Shown in pieces: positions 55,339 through 62,385 of a stretch of DNA of 64,000 nucleotides. Within the stretch, counting starts at the first letter, position 1; every line of letters starts with the position of its first letter. Both the position numbers and the translations under genes were made by a program. The DNA is taken from assembly GCF_003730115.1 (NCBI RefSeq), contig NZ_RJVP01000002.1, positions 186,001-250,000 on the forward strand. Direction: 5' to 3'. The notes below the pieces were generated by a model. It was not told where the DNA came from. It did not search any database and saw only the letters and a program-made list of their open reading frames with translations. The stretch is from Pseudomethylobacillus aquaticus (GTDB lineage Bacteria; Pseudomonadota; Gammaproteobacteria; Burkholderiales; Methylophilaceae).

Positions 55339-56037
55339 ATGGCAATCAAGATCGAAAAGAAAATCACCGGTTACAACGTGGTGACAGAAGAAGACAAAGC
55401 CAAGGCCGCGGCCGAAGCACACGCTGCGGCGCAAAAATCCGCTGAAGTGGTGCAAATGGGCGAGCCGCTGAGCCGTCCGGAAAAACTGGTCGGCAACACC
55501 TACAAGATCAAGACCCCGGTCACCGAACACGCGCTGTACATCACCATCAACGACATCGTGATGCACGAAGGCACGCCGCAGGAACACCGCCGCCCGTTCG
55601 AAGTGTTCATCAACTCCAAAAACATGGAACACTTCCAGTGGATCGTGGCGCTCACCCGCGTCATGTCCGCCGTGTTCCGCAAGGGTGGCGATGTCACCTT
55701 CCTGGTGGAAGAACTGCACAGTGTGTTCGACCCCAGCGGTGGTTATTTTAAAAAGGGCGGCAAATACATCCCCAGCCTGGTGGCTGAGATCGGCGAAGTG
55801 CTGGAACAGCACCTGCAAGAGATCGGCATGCTGAAAAAGTCCGGCCCGGACGAACACCAGAAAAAGCTCATCGAAGAAAAGAAGACCGAATACCTGCAAA
55901 AGCACGCAGACGAGCCAGTGAACGAAGAAGGCTTCCCCAAGGGTGCGCAGCTATGTAACAAGTGCCACACCAAGGCCAGTATCGTGATGGACGGGTGTTT
56001 GACGTGTTTGAATTGTGGGGAAAGTAAGTGCGGTTGA
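55339..56037 (+). CDS. Ribonucleotide reductase small part with zinc ribbon (NrdJb)
   Basis: A 232-residue protein resembling NrdJb of the split class II reductase of Pseudomonas. Its C-terminal tail carries CNKC, then CLTCLNC and a final CG (the last residues are ESKCG), which supply the redox cysteines and a zinc ribbon. Blocks such as TPQEHRRPFEVFINSKN and GYFKKGGKYIPSLVAEIGEVLEQHL are typical. The stop is 26 bases before the left end of the mobile element. Confidence 0.88.
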   Translation: MAIKIEKKITGYNVVTEEDKAKAAAEAHAAAQKSAEVVQMGEPLSRPEKLVGNTYKIKTPVTEHALYITINDIVMHEGTPQEHRRPFEVFINSKNMEHFQWIVALTRVMSAVFRKGGDVTFLVEELHSVFDPSGGYFKKGGKYIPSLVAEIGEVLEQHLQEIGMLKKSGPDEHQKKLIEEKKTEYLQKHADEPVNEEGFPKGAQLCNKCHTKASIVMDGCLTCLNCGESKCG

Positions 56038-56047
56038 TTTTTAAAAC

Positions 56048-56064
56048 GGGCGAGAGCCCCTTTT
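56048..56064 (+). terminator. Weak terminator after nrdJb
   Basis: GGGC-GAGA-GCCC with flanking AAAAC/CTTTT arms. The last T of the tract is also the first base of the mobile element end. Confidence 0.5.
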
Positions 56065-56071
56065 GTTCTTG

Positions 56072-56131
56072 ACACCATAAGTTGCAGGTTTTACAGCATA
56101 AGCTGCAACTTTTAACACCATAAGTTGCAAG
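56072..56131 (+). repeat. Three subterminal sites of the left element end
   Basis: ACACCATAAGTTGCAGG (56072-56088), ACAGCATAAGCTGCAAC (56093-56109) and ACACCATAAGTTGCAAG (56115-56131), all in the same direction and spaced 21 and 22 bases, are the likely transposase binding sites. Confidence 0.85.
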
Positions 56132-56136
56132 TAATT

Positions 56137-56160
56137 AAAAGCCCGCACATGCGGGCTTTT
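56137..56160. terminator. Hairpin terminator inside the left element end
   Basis: AAAAGCCCGC-ACAT-GCGGGCTTTT, a perfect 10-bp stem with a T run on each strand. It could insulate the element from transcription coming out of the nrdJ operon. Confidence 0.88.
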
Positions 56161-56216
56161 GTCTGTGCTCAACGACCGTTATCGACTTAAGCGGACGGTC
56201 AGTTTGAAGCTGCTGA

Positions 56217-56411
56217 ATGAGACAACTGACGCTTAATTCTTTAAGGAGCCTTACGCAAAAAGAACTCATTGCCCTGTGCAAGGAGTTACAGCTTGAAGTG
56301 CTGAATTGGCATGGCGATGGGCAATCGGCAGAAGGCTGCCTTATTGAGCGGCGGCAAGCCATGTTGCTGGGTATTCACTGCGATGCATCGTCAAGACTGC
56401 TAGCTGCGTGA
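56217..56411 (+). CDS. Small hypothetical protein
   Basis: A 64-residue open frame (MRQLTLNSLRSLTQKELIALC...). No family recognised. It has a helical, charged middle (QKELIALCKELQLEVLNWHG). A clear ribosome site is missing before the ATG at 56217; GGAG at 56245-56248 would suit a later, non-ATG start. It may be a genuine small gene of the element or chance. Confidence 0.3.
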   Translation: MRQLTLNSLRSLTQKELIALCKELQLEVLNWHGDGQSAEGCLIERRQAMLLGIHCDASSRLLAA

Positions 56412-56429
56412 GGAGGCCTTGAATGCGGA

Positions 56430-56545
56430 AAAAACAAACGGCCGCTTCAGCGGCCGTTGCATGCGAGGTTCTCTCGGTGCTTTCGCACCTAGCCACTCCA
56501 GGTGGCACCCGGCTGCCCGGGCGGCGCTACGTTTTTTCACCCGCT
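56430..56545 (-). ncRNA. Candidate structured RNA on the - strand
   Basis: Reading the - strand, five hairpins follow each other: CCCGG-GCAG-CCGGG, CCAC-N5-GTGG, GGTGC-GAAA-GCACC with a GNRA tetraloop, CGAG-N5-CTCG, and AACGGCCGCT/AGCGGCCGTT followed by TGTTTTTT (a rho-independent terminator). No open frame fits. From memory it resembles phage C4 antisense RNAs, but I could not check this. Confidence 0.45.
56437..56458 (-). terminator. Rho-independent terminator of the candidate RNA
   Basis: A 10-bp stem, AACGGCCGCT with AGCGGCCGTT and a 2-base loop. On the - strand TTTGTTTTTT follows. Confidence 0.75.
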
Positions 56546-56592
56546 TAACGCAACTTTTACCCCGCCAATCTTACATTGGCTGTTCACTTTTT

Positions 56593-56619
56593 GGAATGTT
56601 CACGTGACGTGAACATTCC
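56593..56619. promoter_or_regulatory. 27-base palindrome
   Basis: GGAATGTTCACGT, a central G, then the exact complement ACGTGAACATTCC. Flanking TGTTCA (56581-56586) and TGAACA (56627-56632) add an outer inverted pair. It lies upstream of the candidate RNA on the - strand and may be an operator. Confidence 0.6.
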
Positions 56620-56888
56620 GTCATATTGAACAGAAAGTGCGGTTCCTCCTTTGATCTGTCGGCATGGCTATGACTGTCCCCAGATCACCATTTATACCTT
56701 CTGGGATTTTCGCGTCATTGATGGTGCAAGAGGTCTGGTAAACCGTTTCGTTGCTGTGATTCGCCAGACACACGTTCTGTGAGGACATTGCCATGGTCGG
56801 CCAAAAGCCAAAATACTAACCATGGCTGTTAAGAAAAATAGTGCCGATATGTCGGAGAGCATGCATTTGTTACTTAAATGTATTATTT

Positions 56889-56904
56889 ATACATAAATAT
56901 GTAT
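56889..56904. promoter_or_regulatory. C-box-like inverted repeat before the controller gene
   Basis: ATACATA-AA-TATGTAT, perfect 7-bp arms with a 2-base centre, about 115-130 bases before the HTH regulator start. Controller proteins of restriction systems bind repeats like this near their own promoter. Confidence 0.5.
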
Positions 56905-57018
56905 TATTAGAATGCGAATGTTGACATAATTATATCTAAAAAAGATTTATATATATCAATAAAAGACATATTCTTTGCATTAATGCGATAACGTGGTTTA
57001 ATTGGTGCTTGGAAACTG

Positions 57019-57300
57019 TTGCCGGGATTTTCAGTGGAGCTAAAAGACCTGATACGCGGTACGCATCATCTAATTGAGGCAAAAGAAAAAAAGCGTATTA
57101 CTCAAGTCGACATGGCCCATCGTATTGGTGTGGGGCACCGCACCTATTTGGAGTATCAACGGGGAACTAACGCCCCTTTGGCCATGAAAGCACTATTGAA
57201 TCTGCTGAATTTGCTGGAAAACGACGAGATTGTGAAGGTGGTACGCGAATGGAAAGAAGCTGCAGGTCAGTCCAATGTGGAAAGCAGCGATTCACCATAG
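57019..57300 (+). CDS. HTH regulator, likely controller (C) protein
   Basis: A 93-residue Xre-like protein. The helix-turn-helix reads ITQVDMAHRIGVGHRTYLEYQRGTNAP. It begins at TTG 57019 or GTG 57034; the GTG has GGGA upstream. It is directly before the methyltransferase genes on the same strand, the usual place for a controller protein that delays endonuclease expression when the system enters a new cell. The function is inferred from context. Confidence 0.7.
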   Translation: MPGFSVELKDLIRGTHHLIEAKEKKRITQVDMAHRIGVGHRTYLEYQRGTNAPLAMKALLNLLNLLENDEIVKVVREWKEAAGQSNVESSDSP

Positions 57301-57319
57301 CTCTGCAGACGGGACTTAA

Positions 57320-58534
57320 ATGGTGAGAGATGACATGAATCTGGATAACGCCTCCGAAGCCATTTTGGCGATACATAACCCGATGGGAGTTTCGACTGGC
57401 CCTCGTGATCAATTTGACAAGGCAATAAAACGCGTAGAAAAGTGGTCTGCTGGCATTGAGGGGACAGGGAATGCGCTAATCCACGGAGATAATTTAACAG
57501 CGCTTCGACTGCTAGCCAGAACGCACGCTGGCTCTGTGAAATGTGCGTACCTCGACCCTCCGTACAATAACGGTGAAAGCTACCAGCATTATTTCGACAG
57601 TATGAGTCACGATGAGTGGCTGGAAGCAGTCACTACCCGCTTACAACAGATCAGAGCCCTGCTCCGCGAAGATGGTAGTGTCTGGATATCCATTGATGAT
57701 TCCGAGCTTCACTATCTTAAAGTTTCCGCTGATGAAGTATTCGGGCGAAACAATTTTGTAGGCACGATCATTTGGGAGCGCAGGACGACACGGGAAAACC
57801 GCAAAGTGCTCTCGAGAAACCATGAGTATCTTCTCGTCTATGCAAAAAATATAGAGGCATGGTCGAGGGTACGTAATTCATTGCCACTCACGCAGGATGT
57901 GAAGAAACGTTACAAGAATCTAGATTCCGATCCCCGTGGCCCATGGCAGTCCGTATCCGCTAATGTCCAAGAAGGACATGCAACCCCACAGCAATATTAT
58001 GCACTTCGTGCGCCCAATGGACGGGTCCACCATCCTCCTAAAGGGCGGTGCTGGGTATATAGCGAACCAAAAATGCTCGAAGAAATCGTGAAAAACAATG
58101 TTTGGTTTGGCAAAGACGGTAACGCTGTCCCACGCTTAAAGCGTTTCTTGACTGATCGTAAAAAAGGGCTGACCCCCGAAACTCTATGGCGTGCAGATGA
58201 GGTTGGGACAACGAGTACAGCCAAGAAACACCTCCTGGAGTTGTTCAAGGAGACCTCCCTATTCGACACTCCAAAACCCGAACAATTGATTTATCGCATC
58301 CTACAAATCAGTACTCACCCGGGTGATTTGGTGCTTGACCCCTATCTTGGTTCCGGAACCACTGCGGCAGTAGCCCACAAGATGAGCAGAGGCTATATAG
58401 GCATAGAAGTCGGTGCGCATATCAAGACACACTGTGTAGAGAGATTGCAGCAAGTTGTCGGCGGGGAAAAAGGTGGTATATCCAAACTGATTGGGTGGCA
58501 AGGTGGCGGCGGTTTTGACTTCTATCGACTATAG
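57320..58534 (+). CDS. Site-specific DNA adenine methyltransferase, beta class
   Basis: A 404-residue methyltransferase. The catalytic DPPY (YLDPPYNNG, residues 79-82) comes before the SAM-binding motif (VLDPYLGSGTTAAVAHKM, near 345), which is the beta-class order. The middle forms the target-recognition region. It resembles type III Mod and type IIS adenine methyltransferases. The start may be ATG 57320 or ATG 57335 (GAGAG upstream). It overlaps the second methyltransferase gene. Confidence 0.93.
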   Translation: MVRDDMNLDNASEAILAIHNPMGVSTGPRDQFDKAIKRVEKWSAGIEGTGNALIHGDNLTALRLLARTHAGSVKCAYLDPPYNNGESYQHYFDSMSHDEWLEAVTTRLQQIRALLREDGSVWISIDDSELHYLKVSADEVFGRNNFVGTIIWERRTTRENRKVLSRNHEYLLVYAKNIEAWSRVRNSLPLTQDVKKRYKNLDSDPRGPWQSVSANVQEGHATPQQYYALRAPNGRVHHPPKGRCWVYSEPKMLEEIVKNNVWFGKDGNAVPRLKRFLTDRKKGLTPETLWRADEVGTTSTAKKHLLELFKETSLFDTPKPEQLIYRILQISTHPGDLVLDPYLGSGTTAAVAHKMSRGYIGIEVGAHIKTHCVERLQQVVGGEKGGISKLIGWQGGGGFDFYRL

Positions 58535-59882
58535 AGAACAAGTAGAGCAACAGGCAGACCTTTTTCGCCCCATCTATTATCTGGGATGCAAAAATAGCTT
58601 TACATCAGCCATTCAGGCAGCAATCGACGACGTAGATCCTAGCGGCGGTCGACTGCTTGACTTGTTTGCTGGTACGGGCTCTGTTGGGGCGGCGTTAGGG
58701 TGTCGTCGCGAAGTGACGACAGTCGATGTGCAGGAATACTCTCGTGTCCTATGCTCGGCGGTTTTAAGTCCATCAGCTTTGTCGCAGGCCGAGATAACAA
58801 ACATCGTTGCTCGTGCCGCATCAAATGAAACTACGAAACAGGTGCTATGGTGTCTCCAGCCACTACTTGACCATGAACGAGAGTGTATTCGCGAAGCTAT
58901 CATGGGCGACTTCAGTGAGCTCGTCGAATTACTGGAATCTCCCCCATTAGCGGTGCACTCCATCCCCGAATTTGCCGCTCCTTCTACCCGTCTTGGCGAC
59001 GCTGCTCATGAGGCTATACATAGATTGCACGGGAAAGGATTGTGGCAATCGGCAGAAACTACGGTGTCTCGGTACTTTGGAGGCTTATATTTTTCGTTTA
59101 TTCAGGCCGCCATGCTTGATGCACTTTTATCTGTTGCCAATTCCTCTGATGAACAATGTCGTGACACATTAACTGCAGCCGCTCTCGGGACTGCAAGTCA
59201 ACTTGTAAATACCGTAGGGAAACAGTTCGCTCAGCCAATTCAACCAAAAAACAAATCTGGCGCCGTGAAGCCCGGACTTGTGAAAGTTGTTCAGCGTGAT
59301 CGTTCGCTAGATACATTGCAACTGTATCGGACATGGTTGGATCGGTACGCCAGGTTGCCAAGCGCAAGAGGCAAGTCACAAGCCATTCGCCAAGATTACC
59401 TTGCCGCAATTGGTCAGAACGCTTCCAATTGCACCGTGGCATATGCTGATCCGCCCTATACAAGAGATCATTACAGTCGCTTTTATCATGTCCTTGAAAC
59501 TATGTGCCTTCGAGACAATCCGGCTATCACGAAGGTAATGAAGGACAGTAAACGCGTCCCTAGTCGTGGCGCGTATCGAGAGGACCGCCACCAATCAGCA
59601 TTTTGTATTCGATCCGCTGCACCCGCAGCCTTTGATGCGCTTTTCAAAGCGACACGGGAACATGATCTACCTTTGGTGCTCTCATATTCACCCCATGAAA
59701 CTGGGGATGGGACGCATCCTCGGGTGGTGTCTATGAACCAGATAGTCGAACTGGCACACGCCCACTATGATCGAGTCGAAGTTTGCACTGTCGACGGGGT
59801 GACTCACAACAAACTCAACAGTAGCGAGCTGACCTTAAAGACTCGCGACCAAGCAGAAATACTTCTCAAGTGTTTCCGCTAA
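58503..59882 (+). CDS. D12-class DNA adenine methyltransferase
   Basis: A methyltransferase of about 460 residues. The N-terminal block YLGCKNSFTSAIQ and SAM motif LLDLFAGTGSVGAALG come first, and the catalytic ADPPYTRDHYSRFYHVLE lies near residue 318, the Dam/D12 order. The start is uncertain: the frame opens with TTG 58491, and GTG 58503 has GGGTGG upstream; both overlap the preceding gene by about 30-45 bases. A second adenine methyltransferase suggests that each strand of an asymmetric target needs its own enzyme. Confidence 0.9.
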   Translation: MAAVLTSIDYREQVEQQADLFRPIYYLGCKNSFTSAIQAAIDDVDPSGGRLLDLFAGTGSVGAALGCRREVTTVDVQEYSRVLCSAVLSPSALSQAEITNIVARAASNETTKQVLWCLQPLLDHERECIREAIMGDFSELVELLESPPLAVHSIPEFAAPSTRLGDAAHEAIHRLHGKGLWQSAETTVSRYFGGLYFSFIQAAMLDALLSVANSSDEQCRDTLTAAALGTASQLVNTVGKQFAQPIQPKNKSGAVKPGLVKVVQRDRSLDTLQLYRTWLDRYARLPSARGKSQAIRQDYLAAIGQNASNCTVAYADPPYTRDHYSRFYHVLETMCLRDNPAITKVMKDSKRVPSRGAYREDRHQSAFCIRSAAPAAFDALFKATREHDLPLVLSYSPHETGDGTHPRVVSMNQIVELAHAHYDRVEVCTVDGVTHNKLNSSELTLKTRDQAEILLKCFR

Positions 59883-59900
59883 GAGTTTGTCGTGAAGCGA

Positions 59901-61064
59901 TTAAGGTTCTGGCGTAAGCAGCTCAACAGGAAGCAAGTTGGGAGGCGCATCGGGCCATGCAGCACGCAAATTCTCCGGCAAGATACGCCTCTCTCTCATC
60001 AAGCGCCGGTGTCCATGGGGCGGAATTGGTCCCAACAGTTCAGAGACGAAGGTGTAGTCGGCAGATGTGACAGGAACTATGGTGTAGCGGAAAGAGCGGC
60101 GATCAAGTTTGGTAGCAACCAGAATCATCCGGCTATCATCAGCACCAACCTTGTATTCCAAGTCGGCTATAGCGTGTAACTCAAGGCGGTAGTTCTGGCT
60201 CTGATTCACAAACAAGCGAATTGATTCGACAGGTCCAAGTACATCATCCCTTGAAACATGCTGCACAAAGACATTTTTCGCTACCCCTTCATAACCAAAG
60301 AACTCCATTAACGCACTTTTTCCCACGTCGGCTTGGCCTGTTCGGTTAACGGGTATTTCTCGCACCAATACCTCTGGCGTACCTAGATCCACACCATCAA
60401 CGAGGGTTGCATGGATCGCTGGGGCTGCTGGAGCTGGAACGCCGGCTGCTGGAGCTGGAGGAGCCGCAGCGATAGTGGAGGAGAAACGTACGCGCCCGTT
60501 AGCCATTGCTTGTTCGCGAACCTTTTCATCATCGAGCGAAAGTAGCCTTCCGGTTTCCTGCTGTGCTGATAGCCAATTATCGATCTCTAATTGGGCAGCT
60601 TCTGCATCCGCCCCTGATAGATTCTGTACGCTGAAAGCTTCCCAATTACCAGGAGGGGGAGTGTCCATACTAACTTGACCCAGACCACGTCGTGTCAAAT
60701 TCCCCGAACCAGTAACTAGACGGAGATTGTTTCCCTGCCAAAACCACGAGAATTTCGGATGGAAAGTGCTATTTGGGTGATTGTGAAAAAAAACATTAAC
60801 CGCCAACAATGCAGGATACGAGGCTACTCTTTCACTGAGGCATAGCAACGCTTCGGCATTGGTTATTGCATCGATACCGACGATCAAATGGAAGTGCCGA
60901 CCAGCAGCAAGCATGTTGGCAATGTTGGGGCTGTCGAAGAGCGCATCAATCCCCCCTTTTGAAGCAAACGCAAAAACCCCGCCACCTTTGTCCGCATTGA
61001 CTGCAGCGTTGTCAATTGCATGCAGAAGTTTTGCAGTTCCAGGTTGCTGAAACACGAATGCCAT
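59901..61064 (-). CDS. PLD-fold restriction endonuclease (BfiI/NgoFVII-like)
   Basis: A 387-residue protein, convergent with the methyltransferases. The N-terminal half is a phospholipase-D-like nuclease with HPKF and GSGNLTRRG (HxK plus the following GSxN). A proline/alanine linker (about 205-220) leads to a C-terminal domain beginning VLVREIPVNRTGQADVG that fits a B3-like DNA-binding domain, as in BfiI. I start at ATG 61064; the open frame beyond it runs into the element end. Restriction enzymes of this fold cut outside or within asymmetric sites without metal. Confidence 0.75.
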   Translation of the reverse strand: MAFVFQQPGTAKLLHAIDNAAVNADKGGGVFAFASKGGIDALFDSPNIANMLAAGRHFHLIVGIDAITNAEALLCLSERVASYPALLAVNVFFHNHPNSTFHPKFSWFWQGNNLRLVTGSGNLTRRGLGQVSMDTPPPGNWEAFSVQNLSGADAEAAQLEIDNWLSAQQETGRLLSLDDEKVREQAMANGRVRFSSTIAAAPPAPAAGVPAPAAPAIHATLVDGVDLGTPEVLVREIPVNRTGQADVGKSALMEFFGYEGVAKNVFVQHVSRDDVLGPVESIRLFVNQSQNYRLELHAIADLEYKVGADDSRMILVATKLDRRSFRYTIVPVTSADYTFVSELLGPIPPHGHRRLMRERRILPENLRAAWPDAPPNLLPVELLTPEP

Positions 61065-61169
61065 TTGGTTCTTCCCGATCGTAAATTGGCTGGGATTGAT
61101 TCTAAGCCAATGGATTCGGTGTTGAAAAGCAGCGCCAACTGGATTACTGGATGTTTTTAAGAAGACGAG

Positions 61170-61296
61170 CTGCAAGTTATACGTACATTGTGTAAATAAA
61201 CTTGCACCTTTTGGAGTAGTACAGTTGTGCTTTATGTTGATACTGCCACTTGTAAATAACTTCACCTGCTACAGAAGAGGCTGCAAGTTATGGTGT
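61170..61296 (-). repeat. Subterminal sites of the right element end
   Basis: Reading inward on the - strand: ACACCATAACTTGCAG (61296-61281), a weaker CAACATAAAGCACAAC-type copy (61242-61224), and ATAACTTGCAG (61180-61170). Spacing is about 55 bases. These match the left-end sites. Confidence 0.7.
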
Positions 61297-61353
61297 CAAG
61301 AACATTTATTTTGTTGTCGGTAGCCAAACAGCTTTAGTAACCTTTGCACAAAT

Positions 61354-61380
61354 AAAAACGGCGCACTAGGCGCCGTTTTT
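61354..61380 (-). terminator. Terminator of pqqA
   Basis: AAAAACGGCGC-ACTAG-GCGCCGTTTTT, a perfect 11-bp stem with T run in the - strand direction, 35 bases after the pqqA stop. Confidence 0.92.
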
Positions 61381-61414
61381 ATTTGAATGCGTATCGACTA
61401 GTCGATAGATCGAC

Positions 61415-61486
61415 TTAGCGATTGCAAACGTACATCGTGACTTCGAAACCGAAACGCATTTCAGTAGCAGCTGGCTTGGTCCACAT
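61415..61486 (-). CDS. pqqA: PQQ precursor peptide PqqA (orphan copy)
   Basis: A 23-residue peptide on the - strand: it opens [12 protein letters not shown] and has the E15-V-T-M-Y19 core. PqqE cross-links the Glu and Tyr of this core to build pyrroloquinoline quinone. The ATG has AAGGAG seven bases upstream. The peptide is followed directly by a terminator, so pqqBCDE are not in this unit. PQQ is the cofactor of the methanol dehydrogenase matured by the mxa genes in this window. Too short for normal gene calling. Confidence 0.93.
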   Translation of the reverse strand: MWTKPAATEMRFGFEVTMYVCNR

Positions 61487-61516
61487 GATGTATCTCCTTT
61501 GTTTGGTTGATCAAAT

Positions 61517-61553
61517 AAGCAATGATTGCTTGTTTGTATGATTCACATCATAC
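61517..61553 (-). promoter_or_regulatory. Two inverted repeats upstream of pqqA
   Basis: AAGCAA-TGA-TTGCTT (61517-61531) and GTATGA-N6-TCATAC (61536-61553) lie 30-67 bases before the pqqA start. They may be regulator sites. No clear -35/-10 pair was assigned. Confidence 0.4.
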
Positions 61554-61702
61554 CCACACGTTCCGTTTCCACCCTGCTGCCCACCATGAGATACGGCTAC
61601 GGATTTTCATGAATCGCCTTAAGCCTGCTCCACAGCAGCCTGCCCTGTCGTCAGCCTCACGCCCCGACGCTTAACCTTGCCGTGCCAGCGCATTTTGCCT
61701 GG

Positions 61703-61963
61703 CTATGAACCGAACAGCTCGTCCAGCGGGTTCTTGCCACCGGAGGGTTTGGTCGAGACGCGCTGCGCGGTGAATTCGTCTTCGATGTTGTCGCGGTAAT
61801 AGCTCCACTGCGCGCTGGCACTTTTCAAGTTGCGCCACAGGCTGTCGCTCACACCTGCATATTCCAGCGCGCTGCCGTCCTCCAGCTCTACGCGCAAGGT
61901 GCGGGTTTGCGGCTGGTAGCCGATGGCGCGCAGTTTGCCTGCGCTGACTTTGATCATGTCCAT
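61703..61963 (-). CDS. KTSC domain protein
   Basis: An 86-residue protein consisting almost entirely of a KTSC domain (SAGKLRAIGYQPQTRTLRVELEDGSALEY, ending YRDNIEDEF). These small domains are often fused to RNA-related enzymes, but free-standing members have no known function. ATG at 61963 is preceded at about 11 bases by AGGAG. Confidence 0.8.
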   Translation of the reverse strand: MDMIKVSAGKLRAIGYQPQTRTLRVELEDGSALEYAGVSDSLWRNLKSASAQWSYYRDNIEDEFTAQRVSTKPSGGKNPLDELFGS

Positions 61964-62078
61964 ATTGGCGTGTGCTCCTGCGCAACTTGGCCAGCACTGC
62001 TGAACAGCTGCTGGCACAGCATCAGTTGGTCAGTGTCAAACCGTGCTCTCGCTCGTTGTTGAGCTACTCGCTTGCTTA

Positions 62079-62201
62079 TTAGCAATTCCCCTTCTTTTCC
62101 TGACCCGGTGGGCAGCCATGCGGGTGTGGTTTATAGAAACAGGCGGTGTTCATCACACTGAATAAGCTCAGAACTAGCAGCAAAACAACACTCTTTTTCA
62201 T
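62079..62201 (-). CDS. Small putative lipoprotein
   Basis: A 40-residue peptide with a signal sequence (MKKSVVLLLVLSLFSVMNTAC) and a short His/Pro/Gly-rich tail (FYKPHPHGCPPGQEKKGNC). AGGAGG before the ATG is perfect. Lipid attachment would be at the first Cys. No function is known. Confidence 0.7.
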   Translation of the reverse strand: MKKSVVLLLVLSLFSVMNTACFYKPHPHGCPPGQEKKGNC

Positions 62202-62385
62202 CAAAAGCCTCCTGAACCAGCGGGTTAACATCAAGAAAACTGCGCGATTGCCGATTCTACATCGACTGGGCCGGTTTATCCGCTTGCATGACAAGTGGCA
62301 TATCCGTTGCTTAGGTACTACTGAACGTTCAGATATTTCGATCTATGAGGTGTAACCAGATTGCTTGAGTAAACAGGAGGCAAAC

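Larger units (their letters stand above)
56412..57018. other. Long non-coding stretch between the small ORF and the controller gene
   Basis: About 600 bases without a convincing gene. It contains a chain of hairpins ending in a - strand terminator (56437-56521), a 27-base palindrome (56593-56619), an AT-rich inverted repeat (56889-56904), and a TTGACA at 56921-56926 followed by AT-rich sequence as a possible promoter of the controller gene. Confidence 0.6.
56064..61304. mobile_element. Non-autonomous Tn7-like element carrying a restriction-modification cassette
   Basis: The left end starts TGTTCTTGACACCATAA and the right end is its inverted copy; the terminal 24 bases agree at 23 positions. 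The left end has three direct copies of ACACCATAAGTTGCA-type sites at 21-22-base spacing. The right end has one outer copy and two weaker inner ones spread over about 125 bases. Several TGT-starting subterminal sites, dense at one end and spread at the other, are the hallmark of Tn7-like TnsB ends. No transposase is inside. Five-base flanks CCTTT and TTTAT are not a duplication. The inside is AT-rich compared with the neighbours. Confidence 0.65.

Noticed and set aside
56593-56619. Resemblance of the 27-base palindrome to the parS site (TGTTTCACGTGAAACA)
   Set aside because: The core differs (TGTTCACGTGACGTGAACA) in length and centre, and no parAB genes are near.
61065-61265. N-terminal extension of the PLD-fold nuclease
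   Set aside because: The upstream frame runs over the transposon-end sites and is not similar to the nuclease family; ATG 61064 gives a normal length.
56059-61309. Target-site duplication around the mobile element
   Set aside because: Five-base flanks are CCTTT and TTTAT. Only a TTT run is shared, which is not enough.
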